From Amylostereum areolatum (Eukaryota; Basidiomycota; Agaricomycetes; Russulales; Stereaceae): DNA of 64,000 nucleotides. Positions 34,871 to 47,600 of the stretch are shown here, in pieces. The translations under genes were made by a program, and so were the position numbers. Position 1 is the stretch's first letter, and each line of letters begins with the position of its first letter. Location: contig SAXG01000002.1 of NCBI GenBank assembly GCA_012932865.1, positions 434,001-498,000 on the forward strand, given 5' to 3'. The notes under the pieces were generated by a model. That model searched no databases, had not been told where the DNA came from, and saw nothing but the letters and a program-made list of their open reading frames with translations.

Positions 34871-35372
34871 AGAGATCACTCTGTAGTCAATCGTCAAGAA
34901 TCAAGATATGTACCTAGAGTATCATTTGTAGCGTGGAATTTGGATAGCCGCTGAGATAGACATTAGAAGTCGGAATGAAGATTTGAGCCGCATGAGCGTC
35001 TGAGCTGCGTGACCTATGCTGGCATTGCGCCCGAACGAGCCGCGGGAGGTGGGAAGCCGCTGCCCGCCTTTCTCTTCCTGATCCTCTCCGCCTCCACAGA
35101 TACATATACAATGTCCTTGCCGCTCCTCGACATGGTTTTAACAATCTGCCTGTTCGATGCGCCCGCCTACCCCTCCGCACTATCACGTGTAACCTTGACC
35201 GGAGTAACCGGAGGACACCCCGTCTATAAGGGTTGGGCTTCCCCGGTCAGGGCTTGTACATCCTCTTCGTTGATGCGACATTCGACGTAGTTCTTGCCTC
35301 CTCTTCCCAGCAAGCAGCTAATCTGGAAGCGCTCTTGCAGCCGGTCACCCGATATCTGTTCATCTCCTACGC
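34871..35372. other. Intergenic region upstream of carnitine acetyltransferase
   Basis: About 500 bp. It includes a CACGTG E-box at about 35185-35190. Short frames on both strands have no family features. It presumably contains the CAT2 promoter. Confidence 0.4.
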
Positions 35373-37705
35373 ATGTTGAAGTTGCAGAGACATCATATAC
35401 CCCGGCCTCGCGTTTCAGTGCGTAGTCGGTCGTTTCTCCAGCAATCCCCGTAGACTAACATCGTATTCTATGCAGTTTGCATCACTAAATATGGCGAAAT
35501 CTCATCCTGTATCTACCAAGGCGGCTCCAGAGTTGCCTCCTGGCTATAAAGCCGATCACTCTCGCGGACCTATGCTACGCTACCAAGAATCTCTCCCGCG
35601 ACTCCCTGTGCCCCCGCTATCTTCTACACTCGCAAAGTACCTCGAGACCACCCGGCCTCACCTGACCTCTGAAGAGTATTCAAAGACAGAGGCTGCGGTG
35701 CGCACATTCGAGAAATCGCCTCTGGCTGCGGAGCTGCAGAAACGTCTTCAAGCGCGTGCCGACCAACCAGGCATGAAGAGCTGGCTTTCAGACTGGTGGA
35801 ACGAGGCGGCCTATATGGGCTACCGCGATCCCGTTGTAGTCTATGTGAGCTACTTCTATCTGCATATGCTCGACCCGGCCTATGTGGATGCACCGAAAAG
35901 GGCTGCAACCCTCATCAAAGCAATGTTGCCCTTCCGCCACTTGGTAGAGACGTACGTATCACTGCAAGCAATGTCGTATCGGCTACTAACGGCCTCCGCA
36001 GAGAGAAATTGGAGCCAGAGATGGTTAAAGGCGCTCCTCTTTGCATGAGTTCGTATAAATGGCTGTGTGTACACAACTTTTCAGTGTCTTCGTGAAACCT
36101 CATTCCTTCCCTAGATTCCATTCAAGTCGTTACCCTGTCGTTCCTTCTGACACAGCACACAAGTTCGACCCTGCTGGCCACAACCACGTCGTGTTTATCC
36201 GCAAGAATAAGTTCTACGAGGTACAGCTGGCACATCCAGACGGGACTGAGCTCAGTGCTGCTGAACTAGAAGTGTGGGTCACGGGCTTTCACGAGAAAAC
36301 TTCTTCATCTTTAACGCGAGTCTTGTCTTTAGTCAAATTGCGGAAGTCATCAACATGGCTGGGTCGCAGGATGGGACGCCGTTCGGAGCGTTGACAAGCG
36401 ATAACCGAGATAACTGGGCTCTGGTACGAGGTCTACGACTTCGTATGTGCGACATCGTTATTAACAAACCGGCTAGGCTCGACAGCGTTTACTGGAGGTT
36501 TCCCGTCGAAACCAACCGGCATTAGAACGTATAGAGTCAGCCATGATTGTTATTGCCCTGGATGATACCAAGCCAACCTCTCGTGAAGACCTTTCTTGGG
36601 CATGCTGGGTTGGCAATGGCCGGAACAGATGGTACGACAAGCATCAATGTGGGCATATTCAATCCAATACTCGTTTTTCGAACGTATACTGACTAGAAAA
36701 CAAGTGATCGTGTTTGACAATGGTCGGTCCGGATTCTTGGGTGAACATTCCTGCATGGACGGCACGCCTACCCTCCGTTTGAACGAGTTTATATTGGCGG
36801 CTCTTGCCGCGAAGAAAATCGACCTCGGCCCACCTATCCCATCGTCGTCCCTTCCGAAGCCTCAGGAGATCACCTTCAAGACCAACGCGACTGTCCTTGA
36901 AGATATCAGCACAGCCGAGAAAAACTTCGACAAACTCGTCGGCGCTCACGACCTGGAAGTTCTTCACTACGACGCATACGGGAAAAACTTTATCAAGAAC
37001 TTCAAAGTGTCGCCCGACGCATGGGCCCAGTTAGTCAAGCAACTCGCATTCCACAAGTTCAAGGGTCGTCCGGCCGTCACGTACGAGTCGACGCAAACTC
37101 GAAAATATCAATCCGGTCGTACGGAAGTGCTCAGGAGTGCGAGCAACGAGAGCAAGGCCTGGGTTGATGCGATGGTGGACCCTAAAGCATCGGTGTGTCA
37201 CGGGTTTCTTGTTTTCCATCATATACTTATATCACTTGTCAGGATGAGCATCGCGCTACTTTGTTCCGTCGTGCGGCTGCTCGGCATGTACAGTATGCGG
37301 CCTGGGCAGCGGATGGTCAGGGCGTGGATCGTCACCTTTTTGGTTTGAAGAAGCTACTTGAGGAGGGCGAAGCGTTGCCAGAGATATACACGGATCCTGC
37401 CTTCGCTCGGACCAGCCATTGGGAGCTTTCAACCTCGCAGCTATCCTCCCGTTTCTTAGACGGCTGGGGATACGGAGAAGGTTTGTTGTTTACATCTGCA
37501 ACGTGTGTCCCAGTATACGAGACTCATTTCACTTCTAGTGGTGACGGATGGATATGGTCTATCATACTCTATCGGCGATGACTACCTTCGTTGGACGATA
37601 ACAAGTCTTAAACTCAATACCGCAACCCTCAAAAAACATCTAGAAGAGGCGGCTACTGAAACACGCCAAATGATGGAGCGGGCGGCTTCGAAGGCGAAGC
37701 TGTAG
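35373..37705 (+). CDS. CAT2: Carnitine O-acetyltransferase, mitochondrial and peroxisomal
   Basis: Transfers acetyl groups between CoA and carnitine, moving acetyl units out of peroxisomes and into mitochondria. Exon 1 (35373-35417) encodes MLKLQRHHIPRPRVS, a basic, acid-free leader fitting a mitochondrial presequence. The next exon begins FASLNMAKSHPV; its internal Met could start a form without the leader. Family blocks follow: SLPRLPVPPLSSTLAKYLE, DWWNEAAYMGYRDPVVV, HNHVVFIRKNKFYEV, a catalytic-region GEHSCMDGTP with the active-site His, the CoA/carnitine-binding YESTQTRKYQSGRTE, and a TDGYGLSYSI block. It ends SKAKL, a peroxisomal PTS1 signal as in yeast Cat2. Six or more short introns are present. 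The two signals predict dual targeting. Confidence 0.92.
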
Positions 37706-38167
37706 GGATAGAACGTGGTGCTCACGAGGATAGGTCGGGTCTTCTATGGGTTGGATCTTCATTGTATGTACTCTATATTGATAACGCAGGGATCCACTTA
37801 TACCGCGAGATTGTCCTGTTATCCGTAGCTTGTATGATCTCGTGGCCCTTGAACATCCTTATAAACAGGGCGTTGACCTTTGCGCACAAACCCAGTTGAA
37901 CCACGGCGGCGTCTTGGCTCAACGACTAAACTTCACAACCTTAACTAGGCATGGATAAACGTAACTTGGCGCCAGTTGGACGATCGATCTTCCTGGACCT
38001 TCCTCGCCTGGCCTAAATCATGTTACGATCACATCCCACATCGCCGGTCACCTATACCACCGAGGCTATAAGACAAGCCAATGTCTCTCGCATAATACTA
38101 TCATAACCCCCTCCTCTCAGATCCGTCTCTTCGGCTTTCTGTTTCCTCGAGACCTTGGCCCTCGTCG
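37706..38167. other. Intergenic region
   Basis: About 460 bp between CAT2 and the zinc-cluster gene. It contains the CAT2 terminator and the promoter of the next gene. Nothing else was recognised. Confidence 0.45.
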
Positions 38168-41100
38168 ATGTCACCACAACCTGACGACTCGCAACGCCCG
38201 AGGAAACGTGCTCGCTTCGCAAGTCCGATTGTGTCGGCCATTCAGGCTGTAACATTAAATCCTGTCGAGGCTTCATTGAGCTTCGGGCCCTCTTCTCTAG
38301 ACTCGGACCCATTGCAGGATCGTCGGGTCAGAGACAAAGGGAAGCGGAAATCATTGCCACCGTGCGTTGAGTGCGAAAGGTGTGTGGTAGACCTACCCGC
38401 GTGAGTAACGACATCTCATACTTATCATGCTACAGACTACAGTTGCAGGTATAGTCAGCGCCGTTAGCCTCGGATATGGCTTATGCTCGCTCGACAGTGC
38501 GATCGCAAAGTTCCGTGCAAGGCATGCCTGGACCGAGGATGCACAAATTTATGTACGGGAGGTATGTCTTGCGCCCTTGTGGCTTTGGTGTCAATTGGCG
38601 TTATAAAATTCATACTCATGCGGTCTTTGCCCCCACCAGGTAGCCGGTAAGGTTTCAGATCAACCCTGAGTCTAAGAATCTCCTCCACTCATGGGCGGGA
38701 TGGTAGGATCGCCCTGATGAACACTGAACAACTTCGTACCAATGTGATGCTGATGAGCGACCGTATCCGGCTCCTGGAACAAGCGCTGGAAGCGTCTCAC
38801 TCGAAACAAAGCTCACATCCACATCCCCTCCTGATACCGGAACTCCTCGGTATAAAATTGACAACGGATGAGGTTCCTACCAATGTGCACCTCAGCATGC
38901 CTTCCTACACAACCGTTCCTTCCACAGGAGCGCCATCGTCAGAAGATCCGAATTGTTCGCTGGCGGCTAATCGAGTATCTCCTGACCGGTCGCTGTGCGG
39001 TGAGGTACGATAACGACATGATAGGGCAGTATATCAAATGCTTAGCAGACCCTGTTGCAGATGGTATCGTTGAGCAAAGAGTGGAAGGTATACAGTCATC
39101 TATATCTTATCTGCAGGGTATTCACTGAGGTATATGCCTCATATATCAACTCTGTTTACAGGCTCGCCTGCAGCCATCGTTCCCTGAAGAACTTGTGGAG
39201 CTTCTGTCGCAGAATCCCGTAGCAGGACCGTCATCGCACCAGAATTCCCATGCACACATGAAGCGTTGCATACATAACCTACTGCCTCCTCGACAAAGTG
39301 CCCAATATTTGTGTAACATGGCGAAGGATCTGGCATTCTGGCAGTATGTCTGGCCCAGTCATGGTTGAATCGATGCTCAAACACTGATACGCTACTCCTC
39401 TTTCACTAGTCACAACCCCGTTCCGTGCGAGACGTACCTACCCGTCCTGGTCGACGATGTGTACGACACCCCGCCTGAGGCGATTTGTCCATATCGCATG
39501 GCTTCCTTGTTCGCTGTTATGGCGATTGGATCGCATGTTAGCGATAATGTCCCCTCAGCAATTCAGGTTGGACTACTGTATCATCGGCTTGCACGTGTTC
39601 TTTTGTGCGAAATGTCCCATGGCAACACTCGACCGACAGCGGTGGATGCCCTTATAGCCTTGGTGAGGGATCCTTTCCGATATTCAGCATGTGGCGCTAA
39701 ATCCTCTCAATAGTTCTTCATGACGCTGTATCTTCTCATGTTTTACGACGAGAAGGAACAGCTCAACTTAGCTGGCGACATCTTGTCGATTTCTACCCAA
39801 GTATCCAACCAGGTAGGCCTACACCCCGCTTTCAACGTTATATCCTCGCTTTAACCCGTTTAGTTGGACCTAGGTATGCTCGAACATCGCGATCGAGGAG
39901 AATTCTCGAAATGATGTGTAATACCTCTGCTACAGAACGGTATAAACAACTGGGGAAACGCATGTCACTGGCGGGGCAGAAATGCAGACTTCTCTTCTGG
40001 GAACTGGTCAGTGTGGATGCCCAATTGGTATGTTACTCCATTCTATGTACAACCTCGCGGCCATGCGTTTAACTTTGGTGACGGATAGTCCTTGATTCTC
40101 GGACGTCCTACCACTTTCCCACTCCAAAACATTGATAACCGCATGCTTCTTCCATCCCACTCGACAAGCCCAACCATCTGTGCGTACAGCGTTTCCTGTC
40201 TTCTTTGCAAGGTATGGCCACTGACCTGCTTTTACAAAGTCTTCGAGTGGAGACAACAGTTTGTCACGCGATGCGCAACGCCAACACTACAGACAGTGCT
40301 ATCAACCCCACGACCCAACTATACGACAATTGCAAGTTTAGACAGCTTAATCAGGGATTTTCCTATACCAAGCATCTTACGAATACCCAGTCGAACTGAA
40401 TCCAAAGCGTCCTGTCACCTAACGATGCAGCGTGCATATGCGAGCGCGAGCCGTGATATTCGTAAGTCCACCTAGGCTGTGGCTGCGCCTTTGACTTATC
40501 AATGCCATTGTTGGCTAGTCGGGCTTCAACTGCATCGATCTTATTTCCTCAAAGTACTTAACGAACCTAGAAGCTTTAACTCAACGCATCCTCACATCGG
40601 CTCTGTCCTTGCTACCTTCCAGAACGCCTGTCAGGTTGTACACAGCCTCGAATATGCATTTGATCAGGAGCCGCAAGTTAGCTCCCGTTTTCCGTACCTC
40701 TGGTCAAACACACTCGCCGCAGCGGTATGTCTGAGATATCTAACATTTACTAGCTCAAATGGTTGATTTAACTCATAGATATCACTGTGTACCATCATTG
40801 CCCGCATGCATTCATGTCCTTTGGCGACAATGTCAATACCGCACGTCAATAAATGCATTGCGTTGTTTCGCAGAGCCAAGGATACATGTTCTAAGGCGAC
40901 ACTGTTTTTGGTTAGTATTGGTCGCGCTTTTTAGTCACTCTGAATGCTGATTGTATCAACTAGCCCATTCTCGAGGACATATTCGAAAAGTCGCAGGCCA
41001 TTCTCATCAAATCATCTGGCATGCAAGAAAACGGGGAACATAGTGGAAACGGCATGCGTTGGCTCGAGTTTCCGCTCACTGCTGCCTTTGGAGACTTTGG

Positions 41101-41656
41101 CATAGGACAAGACCCCTCATCTATAAAAGCCACGGATCCGTTTACAAATGTACACCCCATTCTCATGCGACTCCTCAAGCAGGTGCAGGCGAGGGCTATG
41201 ACGCGCCAAACACAAAACGATCGACGGAACTTTCCTTCACAAACATCGTCATATCTAGAGTCCCCTGGCGTTATCAATGCAAGCGAAACGTCCTCGCCTT
41301 CCTTAAATTGGGACTCAGGGATTGGAGATAGTATGGGTCCAACACTCCACTCTGCACGAAACTTCAGCGCCTTCTCCTCTGCACCTGACCATGGACCTAT
41401 CCCGGTGTATTCACCTCGTCATTCTTCCCCGTCTTCACCCACCTTAATACGTCCATCGAACGCGAGCCCCACCAACTTTCCCGGCGGAATGGCGTCTATG
41501 GGCTCGACGTGGCCGCCGGCAAACCATGCAGCATCACCTGTGGGCAACACCTCCGACATCTATGAACCATTCTATCGATCATCAGAAGTCCTTCAGCCTC
41601 CCGAAGTAGACGCTCCCAGCTTCTACGGGTTCGACGACATGAGCTGGATGTCATGA
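38168..41656 (+). CDS. Zn2Cys6 (Gal4-type) transcription factor
   Basis: Fungal zinc-cluster regulator with about ten or more introns. The N-terminus MSPQPDDSQRPRKRARF holds a basic nuclear-localisation stretch. The zinc cluster is assembled over three exons: PPCVECER, a 13-nt microexon (38436-38448, LQLQ) and CDRKVPCKACLDRGC, giving the six metal-binding Cys (C-x2-C-x6-C ... C-x2-C-x4-C or close to it). A leucine-rich coiled segment (TEQLRTNVMLMSDRIRLLEQALEAS) follows for dimerisation. A fungal-specific transcription factor domain fits the middle exons, with PYRMASLFAVMAIGSHV near 39490-39540. The C-terminus is a Ser/Pro-rich activation-type tail ending DDMSWMS. Target genes cannot be told. 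Confidence 0.85.
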
Positions 41657-42111
41657 GGGACAAGTAGTAGGTACTTATTCCCAAATTGTCGTTCATGCTA
41701 TCACTAACACATATCCACAAAAAGACGGCTGTGAGGCAGTCTCGTCGACCACCACAGCCTGTGGTTTTGGACAAGGACTCGAGGAAAGGGTCGAAGATTA
41801 GCTCGCCGCTCATGTTATAACACGTGATGAGAAAATCGACGCGATTACAGACCTGACCCTGCGCCCAAAAACCGTTAAGAATCCGTGGCCAGCTGACCGG
41901 GTGCGGACGGATTCCTCGGGAGTAGTCGCAAGGACTGTCTCATCGCCTTCTGGGTGACCACCATGCAATTGACTGGATGCGATTCGATACGACAGGTCCG
42001 GGGCTGCACGGGTCTACTCGGAACTGGACGGAGGGAGGTCATCGGTTTCACACCACGACCTATATAAGAAAGGTGGGGATGGGGGAAGGTCTGCATTAAT
42101 TCGATCGTACA
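41657..42111. promoter_or_regulatory. Upstream region of alternative oxidase
   Basis: 455 bp between the zinc-cluster gene and AOX. A TATATAAG box at 42060-42067 lies about 45-50 bp before the AOX start codon and is a good TATA candidate. Confidence 0.55.
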
Positions 42112-43677
42112 ATGCTTGGGACTGGCTCTCTACGCTTTGTCTCCTACTGTAGCTCATCTCGTACATCCCTCCTGGTCTCGACTGCTCGTCGGAGCTTTAC
42201 GTCTTGCGCAAGTCGGTCGAACGAGCTCCAGTTAAAACGTCCTTCACAAGAGGCCTTCCCCGGAACGGAGGGGCCCCATAGGAGTATGTGTTCTTTACCG
42301 CCTCTCCAACCTCTCAAATAACAAATGTTTGTTGCAGATGACGCTACACCGACGATCGCTAAATCTGTCGACGTCAAAGGAGACTGGGTGTTGTTTCACC
42401 CGGTTTATACACCCGCGGAACTCAAGGCCCCAGAGGTGGGGAGTTTTCTACTGATCCGATGTGGACCAGTCACCAGATTCGTCGCGTATCCCTAGGTCTT
42501 ACATCACGATGCGAAGAACTTCTCGGATTGGCTAGCTGCTTCTTTCGTCAAAGTGGCACGGTAAGTTGGTTCATCTACGCGTATGGCTTTGTCTAACGAC
42601 TCGCACAGAAAGAGTTTCGATATCGTGTCTGGATACAAACACAAGCCGATACCTCCGGATTCTACAATGTCTCTGGAGCAATTGCGCAAGGAAGGCTATG
42701 TGATGGACGAACAAGCTTGGCTCAACGTATGCTCGAATTTCTTCCGATCCAATTACTGTTCTAATATGATCTCTAGCGAATCCTTTTTCTCGAATCAATT
42801 GCTGGAGTGCCTGGCATGGTCGCTGCTACCTTGCGCCACCTCAAGAGCATTCGTCTGATGGTGAGTTGCAAAGTTGGTTTTAAACCTCATCGTCAGAAGG
42901 CTTCATGCCATCTTAGAGAAGAGATTCCGGTTGGATCCACACATTGCTCGAAGAAGCGGAGAACGAAAGGATGCATCTTATGTATGCAATCTATGTCATT
43001 TTATTCTCAGACACTTATCTGTTTGAACTTGAAGGACGTTCATGACTCTTCGTAATCCCGGAATATTCTTCCGAGTCATGATTTTGGGTGCACAAGGCGT
43101 GTTCTACAACCTCTTTTGTGCGTGCTCCCGTGATTTTGACCCTTTGTCACATATGTTTCTGACGTTGTCTTCTAGTCCTCTCCTACCTTGTATCTCCGCG
43201 TACATGCCACCGCTTTGTCGGACACTTAGAAGAGGAGGCTGTCTTGACGTATACCCGCTGCATTCAAGATATAGAAGAGGGGAAATTCCCTGAATGGTAT
43301 GCTTCACACCCTTCCTCGTTGTGGGGCAAGGCTAATGGTAGTAGGAAAACATTGGACGCGCCCGAAATCGCCAAGGACTATTGGCGGCTGGCACCGAACG
43401 CAACAATGGCCGATGTCGTGTACGCGGTCCGCTCGGACGAAACTACGCATCGGTTCGTCAACCACAGCCTAGCCAATCTCCACCAACGCGACATCAACCC
43501 CTTTGCCTTGCGCGAGCCCAACATGCATGTCAAGGGGACCAGGATAGAGTACGTGTTCCCGCATCGAAATCGACCATGGCAATAATCGTGAACAGATTTG
43601 ACCGCGACACTGCTGCGAAATACGTGGAGGAGTCGCAAAAAATAGTGGAAGAACATCAGCGTCCATCGAGTCTGTGA
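42112..43677 (+). CDS. AOX1: Alternative oxidase (ubiquinol oxidase), mitochondrial
   Basis: Diiron enzyme of the inner mitochondrial membrane that oxidises ubiquinol and reduces oxygen without proton pumping, bypassing complexes III and IV. The start MLGTGSLRFVSYCSSSR is followed by a basic, Ser-rich leader to about residue 60. Core blocks are WLNRILFLESIAGVPGM, the first diiron motif LLEEAENERMHLM (E and ExxH), LEEEAVLTYTRCI with the second Glu, and RSDETTHRFVNHSLANL with ExxH. All four Glu and both His ligands are present. LTYT replaces the usual HTYT and TTH the more usual AHH, small deviations outside the ligands. The end is at 43677. Introns number about eight. AOX is usually induced by respiratory stress; no regulatory site is certain. 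Confidence 0.92.
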
Positions 43678-43923
43678 TCCATCAAGTGCTAGGTTTACTT
43701 CCCGTATGCACTATCGTACCGGTATATGTATAATCAACACCCCCTCTCATAGTATATTTGACGTCTATCGTAAACTTACCTCCATGCTGTATTACCCCGC
43801 AATCTAAAGTTATATAACCCTAACCTAACCCTGCCTATGTATGACGCCCTGCATCCTTCCACGCGCAAGGTAAGAACAGTCTCCACCAAAACTCCCGTAT
43901 CGCCGTTCTTATAATGATATTAG
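43678..43923. repeat. Short telomere-like CCCTAA tracts
   Basis: At about 43819-43834 the sequence reads ACCCTAACCTAACCCTG; a second tract, ACCCTAACCCTAAG, is at about 44469-44482. Each has only two units, flanking the small gene at 43924. These could be interstitial telomere-like seeds or Tbf1/Rap1-type promoter sites, or chance. Confidence 0.4.
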
Positions 43924-44145
43924 ATGTCCAGCAAATCCCAGGGCGGCTCGGCGTCCAATACCTACGTCCCTAAATCGAACAACTCGTACTACGCACCGTT
44001 CGGCGGCTGGAAGGGCTTCATGCGCAGCTATAGGCTCAAACCGGAGGACCTCGATGATGTTGAGGAAGGAAAAAAGATCTTAGAGGCGTTCAAAGAGCAG
44101 GATCGTGACGAATGGGAGGAGGCCCAGAAGGCAAAGTCCAAGTAA
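43924..44145 (+). CDS. Small conserved fungal protein (73 aa)
   Basis: Single-exon ORF starting MSSKSQGGSASNTYVPKSN. The centre, SYYAPFGGWKGFMRSYRLKP, followed by EDLDDVEEGKKILEAFKEQDRDEW, matches in style a short protein found widely in fungi. It is soluble, with an aromatic/Gly patch then an acidic helix. Function is unknown. The ATG is preceded by a short leader and a possible intron acceptor (TTAG) just before it. Confidence 0.65.
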   Translation: MSSKSQGGSASNTYVPKSNNSYYAPFGGWKGFMRSYRLKPEDLDDVEEGKKILEAFKEQDRDEWEEAQKAKSK

Positions 44146-44656
44146 GGTGGTACGGTGCGTTTTGCTCAATTACGCGTGGTGTAATGCCCTCAGCACTCAC
44201 GTACTGCGATGCCATAAAGCCAAGGATATCAAATCGCTCTTTCAAGGACGAGCAGAAACGCAAAGCGAGTGCAAGCGGTGACATTCATGTTAACGCCGTG
44301 ACGGCTCAGAATTCGGAACGCATGAGACTATGCCGAGTGACGAATGTACTTGTATTTCGAAACCGTCTACATATATGTATGGTGTCTTGACCTAGGTCGC
44401 CTTAGTTGTGAAGACCGTCGAGCCTACGTGTTGAGTCTAAGTACGTATCAGTCGCAGGAGAACGTCCAACCCTAACCCTAAGTCATTCTCGGGATGACGT
44501 ATCGCGTCTGTTGTTGAACAGTCCTGAGCAATTGCATTGAACTCTGCGCTGGAGCTTCTCAACAGAATGATCCCGTCTGCCTCCACTCCTCTTTATCGTC
44601 GTCGACGGTGACGGGGGCAGCTTTCTTTATCGTCTTCGCCCTGCGACCACGTCCTC
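44146..44656. other. Intergenic region
   Basis: About 510 bp containing the second telomere-like tract. It serves as the promoter of the SPO71-like gene. Nothing else is supported. Confidence 0.45.
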
Positions 44657-47600
44657 ATGGCGTCACCTACCTCTACCCCGCTTCCCATAACTGCCTCTCC
44701 AGCCCTCCGACCCACAACGGTCGAGAGCACTGATCACCATCATCACCATCGCATTTTCATAGGACCTATGCCACAAAGTGTTGTATCTGACTCTGAGAAG
44801 CGCATGGCATCCCCTCGCCGCAAGCCCAACGGATTCTTCACGTTCTTCAGTCGCGCAGCTGCCACCGATGTGGACGAGGACCCGGTCAAGGACGTTATAC
44901 AAGAATACGCCTTTCAATACTTCCTCAGTAAAGGCGGCCGAGAGGAGGAGTGGGATGAGGACGAAGAACAGAGCACGCGACGGGAGATGTTGAAGAAGTG
45001 GCGGGAGAGCGACTGGGGAAGGATCATGACATTGCGAAGCAAGAAACAGGACCCAGAATCTCTTCGTGCATCCTGGGTTGGCAACTCCTTCGAAATCGGA
45101 AACATAGCTGGCGTTAACGTCTTCGACGTCGAACCCACACGGAGCCTTAAATCTTCCGCTACCAGTCACTTGGGCAGTCACAACATGCCGCCGCCCACTG
45201 CTGGACCGTCTTCGCAAACTGCAGACACTTTCGTCACTGCAGACACTTTCGTCACCGCACCTTCTCATCTATACCCTACATCAGGGACTGATGTCTCAAC
45301 TTCCCAACAGCCGATTTCTTCGGTAAATATGCCTTCACCTTTAATCGAACACGGGGAAGAGCACCTTTCCCATCCCGCATCCTCTACTACGCACCTCCTG
45401 CGTCCTTCCCCCGTCTTGGGACCACGTAGCATTAGCCAAGCCCGGACCGAAATTATTCCCCGCTCTGCGCTCAAGATTTCGTCAAACATGCGCACCCTGA
45501 GTGAGGGTCAGACACACAAGGGTAAAGAGCCGAGGAGAAAGGCTGTACGCATCCAAGATCACCACCCTGAATTGCCTGAACTGTCTCCCGCTTCTCCAAG
45601 AAGCGTTTTGGAACGTACAGGTAGTGGTATCAAAGGAACCAGTGCAGCAGCCGCAGAAGCTATGGGTGCGACTATGATCCCGGACGTTCTGCAGGAGCCC
45701 TGGGAACAGGGAGGCATCGTTTTGCAGGGTAACATTCTGTCTGCTGTCCTAAAACCCTTCGACTGACGTCCCTCTCGTAGATAGAATGATTGTTCGCGTT
45801 AGCTATACAAAAGATGAATCTCTGGGGTCCCACTTTGACGAAGCTCAAAATCGAACGGCGCAAAACATGGAGAGTCGGGAATGGACAGAATTCATGGTGG
45901 TCTGGCGGAAAGACAGAATAGAGTTTTACGAGGATTATGTGCGTCAAACCAGGAAGAATCTTCAGATGACAAGTGACGCTGACCCTTCGCCAGTTCTTAC
46001 CCTTCAAAGAGATGCTCTTCGGGCACAAACATCTTTCTTACCAGATACCCTTGAATCACCCCAGAACGAAGCTTTCACTCTTTTCCTTTGTGGACCTTAC
46101 TTTCTGTTTCACTTGTGCTCCCATGTCGGCACACCGCGGGACTGCGTTGAGGCTACCATTCTACCGGAAGTCTGGCACATATGTCTTCGTATGTAAAGTC
46201 AAGTCTCGATCGAGGGCTACAGACTGGGTATGGCATGTTTGGTACGTCGTACCTAGGATCTTATTACACTCCACCTAAGTCAAGCTATCCACCAGGAGAT
46301 ATTTGGGTGGACAGCTTCCGCCCCAGATAGAAATTCGTTCCCCCATCCTAGATGTCAGTCTCAAGGTGGACGTTCCTGACCACAACGATCAGGCTGGTAT
46401 CGCCATTTTCGCACGAGACAATTTGGTCAAACTTTGCATGAAGTCCCTGAGTGCCGTTCAAGACTGGGAAATTCTTTTACGAAAGCGACTGGACGAAGGA
46501 GCAAAGCTGGAGCTGTCGTGGAGGACGGACACGAGTCTGGACTGGATATGGTGGCCCGACGATGTTAATGGCCAACGACGCGACTGGGCGGTGTTATCTG
46601 GCCTGGCACTGAATCAGGTGCATTCTTCATTGCAGTTATGTTTTCGTTTTTCACGGTTGATCTAACGTTCTTGACAGGCTGGAAAGCCTGCGCACCTGGA
46701 GGCCCGCATTGGAGAACATGTCTCTTCGTATCTGCACCTCAAGGATGGCACCCATTTGCCGGAGCCACCTCCTGTTGAAGGTTACCTTGATCAGATCAAA
46801 CCTGCAACGCAAGGACGACGCTCGCTTTATCTAACTGTTCACGACGGGCTTCTCTTCGCATTATCACCCGCCCGTGCAAACCCACCCAATCCACCTGGTA
46901 CCATTCCTCCCCCGCTTTCGGCCGACGAGGACTACTATGAGAGTATACGCGCCAAGGAAGTTCGCCGTGGGGCAATTCAAGTTTACGAGGCCCAAGGCGT
47001 GATAGACCTTCGTGGTATACTTGCGGTGCGGCGCGCTTTCCAAGTGACGCCGAAGACACACGAACCTGTCGAACCATCCGCACGGCCACAATGGGAACAG
47101 GATACCGACATGGTGGCTAGCGTGGAGCATGAGGATGGTGATGAAGAAGATTGTGGTGGTGAAGACGGACTGACGCGGAGGGGAGGCGACCGCATGCACG
47201 GGCGGATGAAACGGTGTTTCGAGCTCGTTATGACCTCGGGCAGGGTCTTACGGTTTGAGGCAGGCTTCTTTCTTGCCATGGTCCCGATGGTCTCTGACTC
47301 TCGTGGGTTCTTATCTAGGCCTTCACGGCGAAAACGGCCATCGAGTGGATTGAGCGCCTTCGCGCCCTAGTGCGCTACTGGCAAATGCGACATTTCGTCG
47401 ATACTAGACAGGAGATGGACGTCGTTCATTACGCTACGGGTCGCCCCCGTATCACGCCCCACCGATATTGGCACCACAGGGACAAGTTGTCCCCACCGGA
47501 ACCGCTCGCTGATCCCAGTTTGGTTCTCCCCGTATCTCAGTACTCTGTACAATTGGTGTGCATTCGACAGCTGCCGGCCCATCGCCAAGACCGGACGTAT

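Noticed and set aside
43819..44482. Telomere remnant
   Set aside because: Only two CCCTAA units at each place; too short to claim a fused or healed chromosome end.
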